A stretch of DNA of 64,000 nucleotides from Bacteroidia bacterium (GCA_026391255.1 JAPLDU010000085.1:28891-92890); one strand, 5' to 3'. Numbered from the stretch's first letter, positions 7,838 through 18,429 are shown. Program-made: numbers and translations. Notes: generated by a model not told the origin, from the sequence alone.

Positions 7838-10762
7838 TCAAAAGCGCAGTTCCTTCAGGGCAGCAACTCTTGCAACCGTTTCAATGACTATGGCAGCGAG
7901 GGCTGCGCCATAATCGAGATCAATATTTTCCATGGTGTCTTTTGTATCGTGATAACCTGATCGGTTAATATCATAGTTTTCCATAAAAAGCACGACAGGC
8001 ATTCCGGCATCGGAAAAAATCTGGCCATCGGTATTGTAAAGGCTACTGCTGTGATTATATTTTGTACGTACTTCGCCTGTCAACGGGAGATGCCTGGCGG
8101 GTTCAGGAATGGTGATCCCGTCGCTGCTTCGCACGCCGCGCTTGCAATGATTTCTTTCAGGAAGGGAATTCCATTCATCTGTCCCGGAATTCCAGGCCTG
8201 GTTTGCCATATGTGCCTGGTACGACAGGAAAACGGATTGTGCACTATTACCCGGAGATATCTGAAAAATATCTTTGTCTTTTTCATTGTTGTGTGCAATC
8301 ATATCAGAAACAAAAACCCCGGTGATAGTCATTCCTGACAGATCAATTATACCGTTATTCTCAATATGGAGTTTTAAATCTTTATTTTTTACGGCTTCGC
8401 AAAAATGCCGTGCGCCAAGGCAATCGGAAGGAAATTCCTCACCGGTAAGATGTAACAGCCATACATCGCGTTCGAGAAGATTGTTTTTAGCCAGGTCAAG
8501 AAATACAGAACATGCAAGCAGCAGAGCGGAAGTGACAGAATGATTATCATCCGCGCCTGCGGCCGACAAGCGGGCGCCCGAACCGCCGCGTTCCTTCTCA
8601 TAAATATCCTCCATGTATGCCGTATCATAGTGATCGGCCATCACAACTGCCTCTCCGCGGTTTTTCCCGGGGATAACCACCAGGATATCTCTCTCCGTTT
8701 CATGTTCATTCTGATTATTTTTCCAGCCGGTAAACTGGTTAAAGCTGAAATCAGTCTGCCAGTTAAAAGGCAGTTCGCCGCAATATGCCATGCCTTTCAT
8801 TCCGGCTTTTTCAATTTCCGCGCGATGACATGAAATGAGAAAATCGCCGAGTTGCAAAAGGTCTCTTTTATGGTGCTTCAGTTGATGCAGGGTAGGTTCG
8901 TCATCAACAAAATCGGCATTGTCTTTATTGATAAAATTTCCATGGGATAATGTGAAAATATCATTCCAGAATGACTCTTCAAAAGCACGTGTGGCGGTAT
9001 ATCGATAAGTAATGCCCTCCGGAGGTTTTTCATTATATTCCTGTTCAATAATTCTTTCCAGTTCAACTTTCATTTCCTGTCCGGCTGCCGGATCATCTGA
9101 TAATCCGGGCAAGGAAGACAACCATTGTTCCAAAGTTTCATTCTTCCCAATGTGAAGAAGGCGCCGTGCAAAACTTCCGGGAATCCTGTTTTCTGCAAAA
9201 AGTTTCTTCTGGGATAACAGGTTAATAATATTCATGGTGGTCTGATGTGCGAAGCTGTCATGAGAACTCTTGAAATTTTTCAGGGCTGATAAATAAAGAG
9301 GTCTTTGCATTATCCGCGGCCATAATTCAATTACCTGTGATGCTGAGGCATTTTCACACTGGTATGCGGAAATATAACCATGTAAAGCATCAGGCAGAAT
9401 CCTGATTTCATCAGTTGTTTTCTTAACATAAGCAACCAATGGCCTGTGCCAGTATATCTCATGATTGTCAATGCGCATCGGAGGGAAGAAAAACCGGTAA
9501 CCGAATAAACCTCCCTGTTTAATTTCATTTTCAGCATTTAAAATTTTTGCGGGAGATGCATTCGGACCGTCAAGTAACAGGGAATAATCTTTTCTCCAGA
9601 GCTGGCAATTTCTTGCCATGGGTTTACCATATAATCCCATAGTGTCAAGGTCCGTACTGAAAAGGGTTTCGGCAATTTTAACCAGACGATGCGGATAGGT
9701 TAATTCATCCTCGTTTTTGTGAATCTTTTGCCACCGGTGAGTCCGATGATAGGTGTCAAGAATAAGTTCATGACGAACATCGGATGCTTTCACAGAGGGA
9801 TGAGGTTCATAAATCCAGCCTGATTGCGGCACCCGGATTCCTTCATGGCCGCTGTGCCTGGTTACCATTCTCTGCATCGGGATCTGAGTTGCAAAAGGCA
9901 AGCCGGCCTGAAGTTCCCGGTAATTGTTCATGCCCCGGAAAACAAGACTGCCGGGAAAAGGGAGCAGAACTATCTTTCCATCAAGATATTTTTTCCTGAT
10001 CAGATCAGGCAGCAGACTGAACGGACGAAAGCTCAGTATGAATTTTACATTTTCAAAAGAATCATTGTCATTAATCAGAAATGATTTTGCCCGGGTCGGG
10101 ATTAAATCTGTATTTTTTGTTTCCAGAATCCTGAAGCCAATTCCCGATAACTGTGATCTGTCAGAGACTTTCACATGATGCGTCTCTTCAAGGATTTGTG
10201 AGATGAATGTAATGAAATTCCTTTCCCTGATTTCTTCTGAAGCTTCGGCCATAAAGCATTTCCAGAAAACCTGTTCAGGATCGTCAATGCTGTTGCCAAA
10301 GAAGGTCCAACGTACACGACCCTTGTCATCCTGAGTGCGCGACAGCATCATCGGGAGAAAGACAATGTATTGTTCGTTTTTCAGCTTTCCTGCGTTTTTC
10401 GCAAGATCATCAGGCCAATAAGGATTATTGGTAAGATTTTGGTTGCCATGGCCGCCAATATGATATTCGGGCAATCCTTTCCCAAGTTTAATCAGATGTT
10501 GCATTACCTGGGTCCCGATATTTTCAATGCCTGGTTTCAATTCCAGCTCTTCTTCCATTTCCGTGATATTCCAGCCATTCAGATTATCATCAGAAAAAAT
10601 ATCGTGATCGGTAAAAACATGATCATTGCAATCTATAACCGGAGAAGGCATAAATTCAGAATATGCGGGCAACCTGAATTTAATTCCCTTTGCATCATGA
10701 GTGATTTTATTTCGTAGTTCTTTCCAGCCTTGTATCTGGGTTTTATCAACCGGTGAATTCAT
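7838..10762 (-). CDS. M28-family zinc peptidase with a large N-terminal region of unknown function
   Basis: 974 residues without a signal peptide. Residues ~690-974 form an M28 aminopeptidase-like domain with the di-zinc ligands in order: 'MADHYDT' (H711), 'GADDNHS' (D738), 'TGEEF' (catalytic E775 and ligand E776) and 'SGYHDTKDT' (H938). The first ~690 residues do not resemble a family I know; they are soluble and rich in aromatic and charged residues. Typical M28 enzymes have 300-550 residues, so this architecture is unusual. Probably cytoplasmic peptide or peptide-conjugate hydrolysis; substrate unknown. Confidence 0.75.
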   Translation of the reverse strand: MNSPVDKTQIQGWKELRNKITHDAKGIKFRLPAYSEFMPSPVIDCNDHVFTDHDIFSDDNLNGWNITEMEEELELKPGIENIGTQVMQHLIKLGKGLPEYHIGGHGNQNLTNNPYWPDDLAKNAGKLKNEQYIVFLPMMLSRTQDDKGRVRWTFFGNSIDDPEQVFWKCFMAEASEEIRERNFITFISQILEETHHVKVSDRSQLSGIGFRILETKNTDLIPTRAKSFLINDNDSFENVKFILSFRPFSLLPDLIRKKYLDGKIVLLPFPGSLVFRGMNNYRELQAGLPFATQIPMQRMVTRHSGHEGIRVPQSGWIYEPHPSVKASDVRHELILDTYHRTHRWQKIHKNEDELTYPHRLVKIAETLFSTDLDTMGLYGKPMARNCQLWRKDYSLLLDGPNASPAKILNAENEIKQGGLFGYRFFFPPMRIDNHEIYWHRPLVAYVKKTTDEIRILPDALHGYISAYQCENASASQVIELWPRIMQRPLYLSALKNFKSSHDSFAHQTTMNIINLLSQKKLFAENRIPGSFARRLLHIGKNETLEQWLSSLPGLSDDPAAGQEMKVELERIIEQEYNEKPPEGITYRYTATRAFEESFWNDIFTLSHGNFINKDNADFVDDEPTLHQLKHHKRDLLQLGDFLISCHRAEIEKAGMKGMAYCGELPFNWQTDFSFNQFTGWKNNQNEHETERDILVVIPGKNRGEAVVMADHYDTAYMEDIYEKERGGSGARLSAAGADDNHSVTSALLLACSVFLDLAKNNLLERDVWLLHLTGEEFPSDCLGARHFCEAVKNKDLKLHIENNGIIDLSGMTITGVFVSDMIAHNNEKDKDIFQISPGNSAQSVFLSYQAHMANQAWNSGTDEWNSLPERNHCKRGVRSSDGITIPEPARHLPLTGEVRTKYNHSSSLYNTDGQIFSDAGMPVVLFMENYDINRSGYHDTKDTMENIDLDYGAALAAIVIETVARVAALKELRF

Positions 10763-10811
10763 TGCTATTATTGTTAAACGGACGAATCATACCCCAATAT
10801 GAATATTCAGA

Positions 10812-11275
10812 AACTGGTTTGAATTATAATTATTTCTGTTATATAATTCATATTCAACTTCTTTTGCATGCCCAAAAGAACTAAGCGAAGCGGTCTCACG
10901 AACCCCGACCTGTCGGGGTGAGTAACCAAAAGGGCACCACGAACGAGAATACAACATGCACTTTCGCACAGGCCAACGCTATCGGGTCTGTGCATGTTGT
11001 ACTCCACACCGTTCGTGGACGGCTAACGCACGGGGCTTTCATGGTCAAATTTATGTAAAAAGAATATGGGCAAAGTAATTTTTTTCAAAATTTTCATAAT
11101 AAATGAGTGCGAAGCATAAAATATAAAAATCCTTATCAACGCATTGCTGTTTGAGTGAAGTCGAGGAACGAGACGGAACGAGTTCAATTCGTTAAGTCTT
11201 TTTTGCATACTTTTTGTGACGACAAAAAGTATGAAGAATGAAATACTGAAAATCATCTGGTAAATATTCAAACAT
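10812..11275 (+). repeat. MITE-like element, family A copy 1
   Basis: A ~460 bp non-coding element whose ends are inverted repeats (left 'CTGGTTTGAATTA', right 'TAAATATTCAAACA'; consensus CTGTTTTGAATTTT / AAAATTCAAAACAG). Inside are the hairpin CCCCGACCTGTCGGGG, a long hairpin from 'CACGAACGAGAATACAACATG' (10938 onward, split) to its complement ending near 11020, and ACTTTTTGTGACGACAAAAAGT (split, ~11209-11230). Other copies: 25690-26194, 33276-33706, 37667-37977 (reversed, truncated) and 55170-55345 (partial). It fills the gap between the M28 and Ig-like genes. Confidence 0.75.
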
Positions 11276-11346
11276 AGGGACTAAATATTGATTCAAATTT
11301 AAATACCATATTCCAATATAGGTCAGTCAAAAATGGAAAGTTTCAG

Positions 11347-13149
11347 TTATTTTGCCGGATATCCCTGTGCCGAAACGTCCCAGGTAAGCTCAACATCCCA
11401 GTTTGAGCGTACTTTCACATCTTCCTTATAAAGAAGCACCTTTTCGGGTTGAAGTTTTTTAATGTAGTTTCCGGTGTCCCACTTTTTGTTCCAGTTGTCA
11501 TCAAAAATAAATTTCAGGTGATAGGTAGCCGGGTTAATATTATCAAATCTGACCGTGGTTCCTGAGTTTATAAATGCTTCCTTCAGAACAACATCTTTTT
11601 CATTCATTAACTGTACGATTCCGTTTGAACTCAGGTTATTGATTTTAAGAATGATATTTCCATAGAACTCTTTTTTCTGAAGGATAAAGGTGGATTTGAC
11701 GGTATCATTGGTATTACCGGCAATGTCGTGAAAAGTGCCGGGAGGAATTAATAAGCCATATCTCATTCCATCAGTCCATGTAGTTGAAAGTGTGTACCTG
11801 CGCAGCAAAAAGCTGTCCTTTTTAAACCTGAAGTGCAAAGGCAGTTGTATGGAATCAACAATATTATAAAGCTGGATTTTGGATGTATCAATGCTTTTTA
11901 CGGGTGCTGAAAAGTCGAAAATTATATCCTTGTCATAATCAAGCTTTTTCGATTTTTGAACACTGCAACCGGTTTTCAATACCACCGGTTTAGGGGTTTC
12001 ATGCTTTTTAATGGGTTTGGGTTTAAAGCCCAGAACAACCGTGTCCGTACGCAATTGTGCTTCTCCTGTTTCATTGTTCTTCCGGTAAGTTACCAGCAAC
12101 CTGATAGTATCGCGGCTTGCCACCAGGCTGTCAGTGATCCAGCAAATAATACTGTCGCGGGTTTTGTTGTATTCCGGACTGATCCAGTCAGCAGCAGGAG
12201 TAAAATTCATGGGATTAAAAACGGGGTTTTCCGTCAATGGCTGGTTAAAATACAAGTTACACTGGTTCCGGGCAGGCCTTTCGTGTTTGGTAAGTATCCG
12301 CTTCTTAGCAACCTCCTGAAACAAAGACAAACGCAGGTTTGCCGGGGCGAACATAGTGACGCTCACATTTCTGATACTGTCGTACCAGGCGGAATCGCCC
12401 ATCAGAACTTTGAGTGTATCTGCCTTTAAAGACAAAGCGGCTGTAGGTATGATAGGGTGATCAAAATATGCAATGGCTTCTGTTGGTTGATCAAAAATAT
12501 AATTGTTGTTATCGTCTTTGAGGGCAAACACTTTATAAGTATCTTTCCTGATATTGCTAATAAGAAAATCTCCTTTATCACCCGTACGGCTTACATAAAC
12601 AGGCAGTTCTTTAAGAGGCGCCGAATCGCTGCCTTCGGGATACAGCATAACCAGCACCTCTTTTTCCGGTTTGGATGTGAATGCATTGGTCAGAATCCCA
12701 CCGACCTGCAGGGAATCAATCATATTACCGGTCGAAAAAACAAAACGAAAATTTTTAAGTACGTTGCCTTCGTTCAGGTCGGAGATGGCATCCCCGAAAT
12801 TCAGAGTATAGGTTGTACTGTCACGCAATGGATTATTCAGGTCAATTACCAGGGTTTTATTCTTCATGATTATTTCCGGTTTTTTCTTTACCGGAGGTGA
12901 TACGATCAGTGCCTTGCTGATATTTTTCAACTGTACAAATTCATCAAAGGTGATTTTTATGACCTGTCCATGGAAATTTTTTGACTTGTCCGGAGGCTGG
13001 CTCTGAACCACCCTCGGCGGATCAGTATCTTTGACACCACCAGAAGGCATGCCCACATTGGCACAACTGTTTACCAGAAAAGCAATCAGGATGGTAACCG
13101 GAATGATCGCCGGTAAAAGGATATTGCCGTTTCTGAATTTGAACTTCAT
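11347..13149 (-). CDS. Ig-like (Big_5) domain lipoprotein
   Basis: 600 residues from the ATG at 13149; the frame stays open to 13218 but the hydrophobic leader starts at MKFKFRNGN. The lipobox 'FLVNSCANVG' predicts lipidation at Cys. 'PSGGVKDTDPPRVVQSQPPD' begins an N-terminal Ig-like domain of the Big_5 type (~30-130), followed by a carboxypeptidase-regulatory-like segment with 'VFALKDDNNNYIFDQPTEAI' and further beta-rich domains. This architecture is common in Bacteroidota outer membrane lipoproteins of unknown role. It is divergently arranged with lgt, which makes its lipid anchor. Confidence 0.8.
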   Translation of the reverse strand: MKFKFRNGNILLPAIIPVTILIAFLVNSCANVGMPSGGVKDTDPPRVVQSQPPDKSKNFHGQVIKITFDEFVQLKNISKALIVSPPVKKKPEIIMKNKTLVIDLNNPLRDSTTYTLNFGDAISDLNEGNVLKNFRFVFSTGNMIDSLQVGGILTNAFTSKPEKEVLVMLYPEGSDSAPLKELPVYVSRTGDKGDFLISNIRKDTYKVFALKDDNNNYIFDQPTEAIAYFDHPIIPTAALSLKADTLKVLMGDSAWYDSIRNVSVTMFAPANLRLSLFQEVAKKRILTKHERPARNQCNLYFNQPLTENPVFNPMNFTPAADWISPEYNKTRDSIICWITDSLVASRDTIRLLVTYRKNNETGEAQLRTDTVVLGFKPKPIKKHETPKPVVLKTGCSVQKSKKLDYDKDIIFDFSAPVKSIDTSKIQLYNIVDSIQLPLHFRFKKDSFLLRRYTLSTTWTDGMRYGLLIPPGTFHDIAGNTNDTVKSTFILQKKEFYGNIILKINNLSSNGIVQLMNEKDVVLKEAFINSGTTVRFDNINPATYHLKFIFDDNWNKKWDTGNYIKKLQPEKVLLYKEDVKVRSNWDVELTWDVSAQGYPAK

Positions 13150-13264
13150 CTGAAAATTTCGGCAAACTTGCATGATTTTTTTCAAAATTGAAAGTATTTT
13201 CCTTAAATGAACAATCAATTGACCTAATCGGATTCACTGAGAATTCTAAAACCTTTATTTCTTT

Positions 13265-13322
13265 ACCACATAGGCACATAGAAAACATAGAAAAACTATG
13301 TGTAACTATGTGACTATGTGGT
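13265..13322. repeat. Fold-back hairpin of CACATAG units
   Basis: The arms 'ACCACATAGGCACATAG' and 'CTATGTGACTATGTGGT' pair across a short loop, each built of repeated CACATAG / CTATGTG heptads. It lies in the divergent spacer between the lipoprotein gene and lgt. Confidence 0.55.
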
Positions 13323-13419
13323 TTAAATAATAAATTTTTAATCCATAAATTTCTCTAATGACTACAAAAAATGCGTATAAAGTTCAACTCTGTCCTGACA
13401 TTTTTCCGGAGAATGTTTG

Positions 13420-13427
13420 TAGTTTTG
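13420..13427 (+). promoter_or_regulatory. Bacteroidota -7 promoter element (TAGTTTTG)
   Basis: Matches TAnnTTTG and lies 28 bp before the lgt ATG, with a T-rich stretch about 20 bp further upstream. The same 'TTTTGCCGG.TAAATA' context follows the element ahead of the CBS gene at 2121. Confidence 0.5.
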
Positions 13428-13455
13428 CCGGTAAATAGGCACTAATTGTAAGATA

Positions 13456-14268
13456 ATGATTTTAAACTATATCAATTGGAATGTTGACCCTGAGGTTTTT
13501 CATATCGGAGGATTGTCAATCAGGTGGTATGGGATATTATTCGCAGCTTCCTTCGTGTTCGGGTATTTTATCATGCTGAAGATATTCAGAAGAGAAGGTA
13601 TTTCACAGGAACTGCTTGATAAACTTAGCATATATATGGGAGTAGCCACGGTAGTAGGCGCCAGGCTTGGGCATTGCTTATTTTACCAGCCTGATTATTA
13701 CCTCCGTTATCCGTTTGAAATACTGATGGTCTGGAAAGGTGGCCTTGCCAGCCACGGCGCCGCGATTGGAATCCTGACCGCCTTATGGATGTTTGCCAGA
13801 AAAGCCGGCAAATCCTGGTGGTGGATACTCGACAGAATAGTGATTGTAATTGCTTTGTCAGGTTTTTTTATACGAACCGGAAACCTGATGAACTCTGAAA
13901 TCTTCGGAAAAGCCAGCCATGTTCCATGGGCTTTTGTATTTATGCGTGATAACCCGGTACCCCGTCATCCTACCCAGATCTATGAAGCATTATCTTACCT
14001 GGTACTTTTCCTGTTCTTATATTTTGCCTATTTCAGGAAGAACCTGGGACAGCGCGCAGGCTTGCTTTTCGGAATATTTATGGCAGTGCTGTGGTCAATA
14101 CGTTTCCTGGTTGAATTCCTGAAAGAAAACCAGGTTGATTTCGAAAACAAACTTCCTCTGAACATGGGACAGCTGCTCAGTATCCCATTTATTATTGCCG
14201 GTCTGGTGATTATCTGGCTGTCGCTTAAGAACAAACTCTCAAAAAAAGGAGAAATACAGAGTTCATAA
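13456..14268 (+). CDS. lgt: Prolipoprotein diacylglyceryl transferase
   Basis: 270 residues and about seven membrane segments. It transfers diacylglycerol from phosphatidylglycerol to the lipobox cysteine of prolipoproteins in the inner membrane. Signature regions are 'LSIRWYGILFAASF' near the N-terminus, 'GARLGHCLFY' (~73-82), 'WKGGLASHGAAIGI' (~94-107) and 'RTGNLMNSEIFG' (~140-151), then 'HPTQIYEAL'. Length is normal. The last codons (QSS-stop) are part of an inverted repeat shared with the convergent mazG-like gene. Confidence 0.95.
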   Translation: MILNYINWNVDPEVFHIGGLSIRWYGILFAASFVFGYFIMLKIFRREGISQELLDKLSIYMGVATVVGARLGHCLFYQPDYYLRYPFEILMVWKGGLASHGAAIGILTALWMFARKAGKSWWWILDRIVIVIALSGFFIRTGNLMNSEIFGKASHVPWAFVFMRDNPVPRHPTQIYEALSYLVLFLFLYFAYFRKNLGQRAGLLFGIFMAVLWSIRFLVEFLKENQVDFENKLPLNMGQLLSIPFIIAGLVIIWLSLKNKLSKKGEIQSS

Positions 14269-14415
14269 AGTTTATAAAGTTCATAAAGTAGAAAGTCAAT
14301 GTAATAAGCTAATAATCAATTATAAATATAAAATAATGTTTTAAATATTTTAAAACGTAATTATTTGTATTTTACAACTTTATAAACTTAATAACTTTTA
14401 ACTTTATGAACTCTG
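14257..14415. repeat. Fold-back repeat, family D copy 1, spanning two gene ends
   Basis: A 16-bp inverted repeat, CAGAGTTCATAAAGTT at 14257-14272 and its exact complement at 14400-14415, encloses AT-rich 9-bp units (TTCATAAAG). Each arm encodes the last codons and stop of its gene (lgt and the mazG-like gene). It probably works as a bidirectional terminator. A longer relative lies at 60338-60590. Confidence 0.7.
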
Positions 14416-14736
14416 AAGCCTGGGATTTTCAATATGCCGCTGGTTGTCCCTGGCTGTTTTCTTTTCAAGGTTCAATGCCAGAGCCTCTTCCAGGTCAATA
14501 CCCGTCTGGTTGGCAATACAAATTAATACAAAAAGAACGTCGGCCAGTTCATCGGAAAGGTTTGTTGTCTCATCCGATTTCTTATACGATTGTTCTCCGT
14601 ATTTTCTTGCAATAATACGGGAGACTTCTCCCACTTCTTCAACCAGTAATGCCAAGTTTGTCAGTTCATTGAAATAACGAACACCATAGGATTTTATCCA
14701 TTGATCTACCTTCAATTGTGCTTCTTTTATCGTCAT
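14404..14736 (-). CDS. MazG-like nucleotide pyrophosphohydrolase
   Basis: 110 residues. 'LALLVEEVGEVSRIIARKYG' (~28-47) and 'LSDELADVLFVLICIANQTG' (~60-79) hold the acidic Mg2+-binding residues of the all-alpha NTP pyrophosphatase (MazG) fold. Short single-domain members hydrolyse dCTP or other non-canonical NTPs and clean the nucleotide pool. It converges on lgt and ends in the same QSS-stop encoded by the shared inverted repeat. Family confident; the exact substrate is open. Confidence 0.85.
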   Translation of the reverse strand: MTIKEAQLKVDQWIKSYGVRYFNELTNLALLVEEVGEVSRIIARKYGEQSYKKSDETTNLSDELADVLFVLICIANQTGIDLEEALALNLEKKTARDNQRHIENPRLQSS

Positions 14737-14952
14737 AATTCAAATTTTTCCCGAATTAACAAACAATTTTCTTGTTGTTTGTGAAATTTGGCTTTTCTTT
14801 GCAGTGGATTGTGGAAAGATTTGATTGATTGCAACCACAGAAAAAAATGCTAAAGCAATTTTCTTTTCTGCATAGATCAAAAATCCCAACCCATCACAGT
14901 TTGCGGACTATTTCCGTATATTTTTTAGTTATTAACTGATAAAATTTTTAAT

Positions 14953-16296
14953 ATGTCTTATTTATTTACTTCAGAATCAGTTTCTGAGGGTCATCCTGAT
15001 AAGGTGGCCGACCAGATATCCGATGGTTTGCTTGATGAGTTTCTGCGTTGGGATCCGGATTCAAAAGTCGCATGTGAAACGCTGGTTACTACCGGGCTGG
15101 TGGTATGCAGCGGTGAAGTATCCACCAAGGGATATGTTGATATCCAGGAAGTAGCCAGAAGAATAATCAGGGATATCGGTTATACAAGGGCCGAATACCG
15201 GTTCGACAGCGAATCATGCGGGGTCATTTCCACCATTCATGAGCAATCGCCTGATATTAACCAGGGAGTGGTGCGGACCAGCAAGGAAGAACAGGGAGCC
15301 GGCGACCAGGGCATGATGTTCGGTTATGCATGCAATGAGATGGACAATTACATGCCTATGCCTATTGAGTTGGCTCATATCTTATTACAAGAGCTCTCCG
15401 TGATCCGTCGTGAAGGCAAAGTGATGACTTACCTCCGACCTGATGCAAAATCACAGGTCACCGTTGAATACAACGACAAGGGAAAACCGGTAAGAATTGA
15501 TACCATCGTTATTTCTGCCCAGCATGACGAATTCGTGTTGCCTAAAGGTAAAACTCCTGAAGCAGCAAAGAAAGCCGAAAAAGCCATGCAGAAGCAGATC
15601 ACCGAGGATGTTCGTAATATTCTTATTCCAAGGATAATAAAAAACAAAACATACCAATTCGACAAGAAGGTTTTTAAAGATGACTATAAACTACTGGTGA
15701 ATCCGACAGGCAAGTTTGTAATTGGCGGCCCTCATGGAGATACCGGTCTCACAGGCCGTAAGATCATTGTTGATACCTATGGCGGACGGGGCGCTCATGG
15801 TGGTGGCGCTTTCTCAGGCAAAGACTCATCAAAGGTCGACCGTTCGGCTGCTTACGCCATGCGTCATATAGCTAAGAACATGGTGGCAGCCGGTGTTGCA
15901 GAAGAAGTACTGGTGCAGGTTGCTTATGCCATTGGAATTGCCAAACCGGTCGGATTATATGTTAACACCAACCACACAGCCAAAGTTAAAGATGCCAAAG
16001 GAAAAATAATGGCCGACGGTGAAATTGCCAAAGTGATACAGGGAATTTTCGACCTTCGTCCATATTCTATAATCCAGCGTTTGGGTCTTACCAACCCGGT
16101 ATTTCTGCCAACTGCGCGTTATGGACATTTCGGTAGGGATCCTTACACGAAGGAGGTGGAAATATATTGCAAAAGCGGGGATGTTCGCAAGTGTAAAGAT
16201 AATGGCAATGAAAAATACATGAAAAAGGTGGATTTCTTTGCCTGGGAAAAGCTGGATTACGTAAACCAGATCAAAAAGGCATTTAAAATAAAATAG
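14953..16296 (+). CDS. metK: S-adenosylmethionine synthetase
   Basis: 447 residues. Makes SAM from methionine and ATP. '[14 protein letters not shown]' (~10-23) is the ATP-binding N-terminal motif, '[12 protein letters not shown]' (~116-127) the family signature, and '[19 protein letters not shown]' (~283-301) the phosphate-binding loop. It is longer than the E. coli enzyme (384) because of an insert around residues 190-230 and a lysine-rich C-terminus; Bacteroidota enzymes are often longer. The upstream gap 14737-14952 is AT-rich, and I recognise no SAM riboswitch in it. Confidence 0.96.
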   Translation: MSYLFTSESVSEGHPDKVADQISDGLLDEFLRWDPDSKVACETLVTTGLVVCSGEVSTKGYVDIQEVARRIIRDIGYTRAEYRFDSESCGVISTIHEQSPDINQGVVRTSKEEQGAGDQGMMFGYACNEMDNYMPMPIELAHILLQELSVIRREGKVMTYLRPDAKSQVTVEYNDKGKPVRIDTIVISAQHDEFVLPKGKTPEAAKKAEKAMQKQITEDVRNILIPRIIKNKTYQFDKKVFKDDYKLLVNPTGKFVIGGPHGDTGLTGRKIIVDTYGGRGAHGGGAFSGKDSSKVDRSAAYAMRHIAKNMVAAGVAEEVLVQVAYAIGIAKPVGLYVNTNHTAKVKDAKGKIMADGEIAKVIQGIFDLRPYSIIQRLGLTNPVFLPTARYGHFGRDPYTKEVEIYCKSGDVRKCKDNGNEKYMKKVDFFAWEKLDYVNQIKKAFKIK

Positions 16297-16429
16297 AATT
16301 TGAAAAATCCTTTTTGAAAAAAATCCCATCGTGAAAATCAATGTTCGCTTTGGTTTAATTATTTCAATGGAACTCTCCGCCATGGCGGAGACCAACACTA
16401 AGAAACAAAATGACGGTTGAGCAAAGATT

Positions 16430-16745
16430 TTAACATGTACCCAGTCACGTAATGACGGAATCTTTGTAGCTGTATGGTATTCATGTTATATAAGCCACGG
16501 AGTGGCGAAATCTATGAAAGGATAAACTGTCTTGAAGATGCCACCACTACGTGGTTTAGATATCAGCAACAAACATTGATACTACAAAGATTCCGTCACT
16601 ACGTGACTGGATATCAGCAAACAAAATAATTACAAGGATAAATTATTTTGAAGATGCCACCACTACGTGGTTTAGATATCAGCAACAAACATTGATACTA
16701 CAAAGATTCCGTCACTACGTGACTGGATATCAGCAAATATAAAAT
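16430..16745. repeat. REP palindromes with a 117-bp tandem duplication
   Basis: Palindromes with TACGT cores (GTCACTACGTGAC, CCACTACGTGG) are spaced by 'ATATCAGCAA' and 'CTACAAAGATTCC'. The unit beginning at 16533 recurs at 16650 and is identical for about 88 bp (period 117 bp); similarity starts about 15 bp earlier. The gap 16297-16799 contains nothing else I recognise. It lies between the 3' ends of metK and pgi and could end transcription from both sides. Confidence 0.7.
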
Positions 16746-16799
16746 AATTACGCATGTGAAACCCCTGGTGTCCTTTGTAGTCAGACTTATTATATGCAG

Positions 16800-18143
<1,344 letters not shown>

Positions 18144-18174
18144 AAGAATATTTTATTATTCAGTTGCATTATTG

Positions 18175-18405
18175 TCCGGTCAAATTTTATGTCGTCACTA
18201 CGTGACTTAAATGCCGCAATTTATTTCTTGCTACAAAGATACCATCCCTACGGGATTAAAGTCTTGATGTATCAGTTAAACCCCGTCAGGGGTGAAATCT
18301 TTGTAGAAAAATATTTCTAACAACAATAAGCCCTGTAGGGGCGAAATCTTTTGGAACCTCATACACCCGTGGGATTTAAGATGATTATAAATGTTTTCTC
18401 CGGAC
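18175..18405 (+). repeat. Composite REP element, copy 1 of a ~235-bp duplicated block
   Basis: It consists of GTCACTACGTGAC, ATCCCTACGGGAT, CCCCGTCAGGGGTG and CCCTGTAGGGGC palindromes in fixed order, ending '...GGGATTTAAGATG'. The same order and linker sequence recur at 40795-41040 with scattered differences. Both copies have the same orientation and both stand just upstream of a minus-strand gene start. Confidence 0.75.
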
Positions 18406-18429
18406 AATAGTGATTTAGATCATAAAATT

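Noticed and set aside
10787-11271. Small ORFs within the family A repeats, which also appear in other copies (25685-26188, 33282-33701)
   Set aside because: They lie on palindromic DNA, change frame between copies, and have low-complexity products; their similarity reflects the repeat DNA rather than protein selection.
14737-14952. SAM riboswitch ahead of metK
   Set aside because: I could not find the conserved core of SAM-I or SAM-II types; the region is simple AT-rich sequence.
16518-16738. CRISPR array
   Set aside because: Only two units, 117 bp period, palindromic inside the unit and no spacer variation of the right size; no cas genes.
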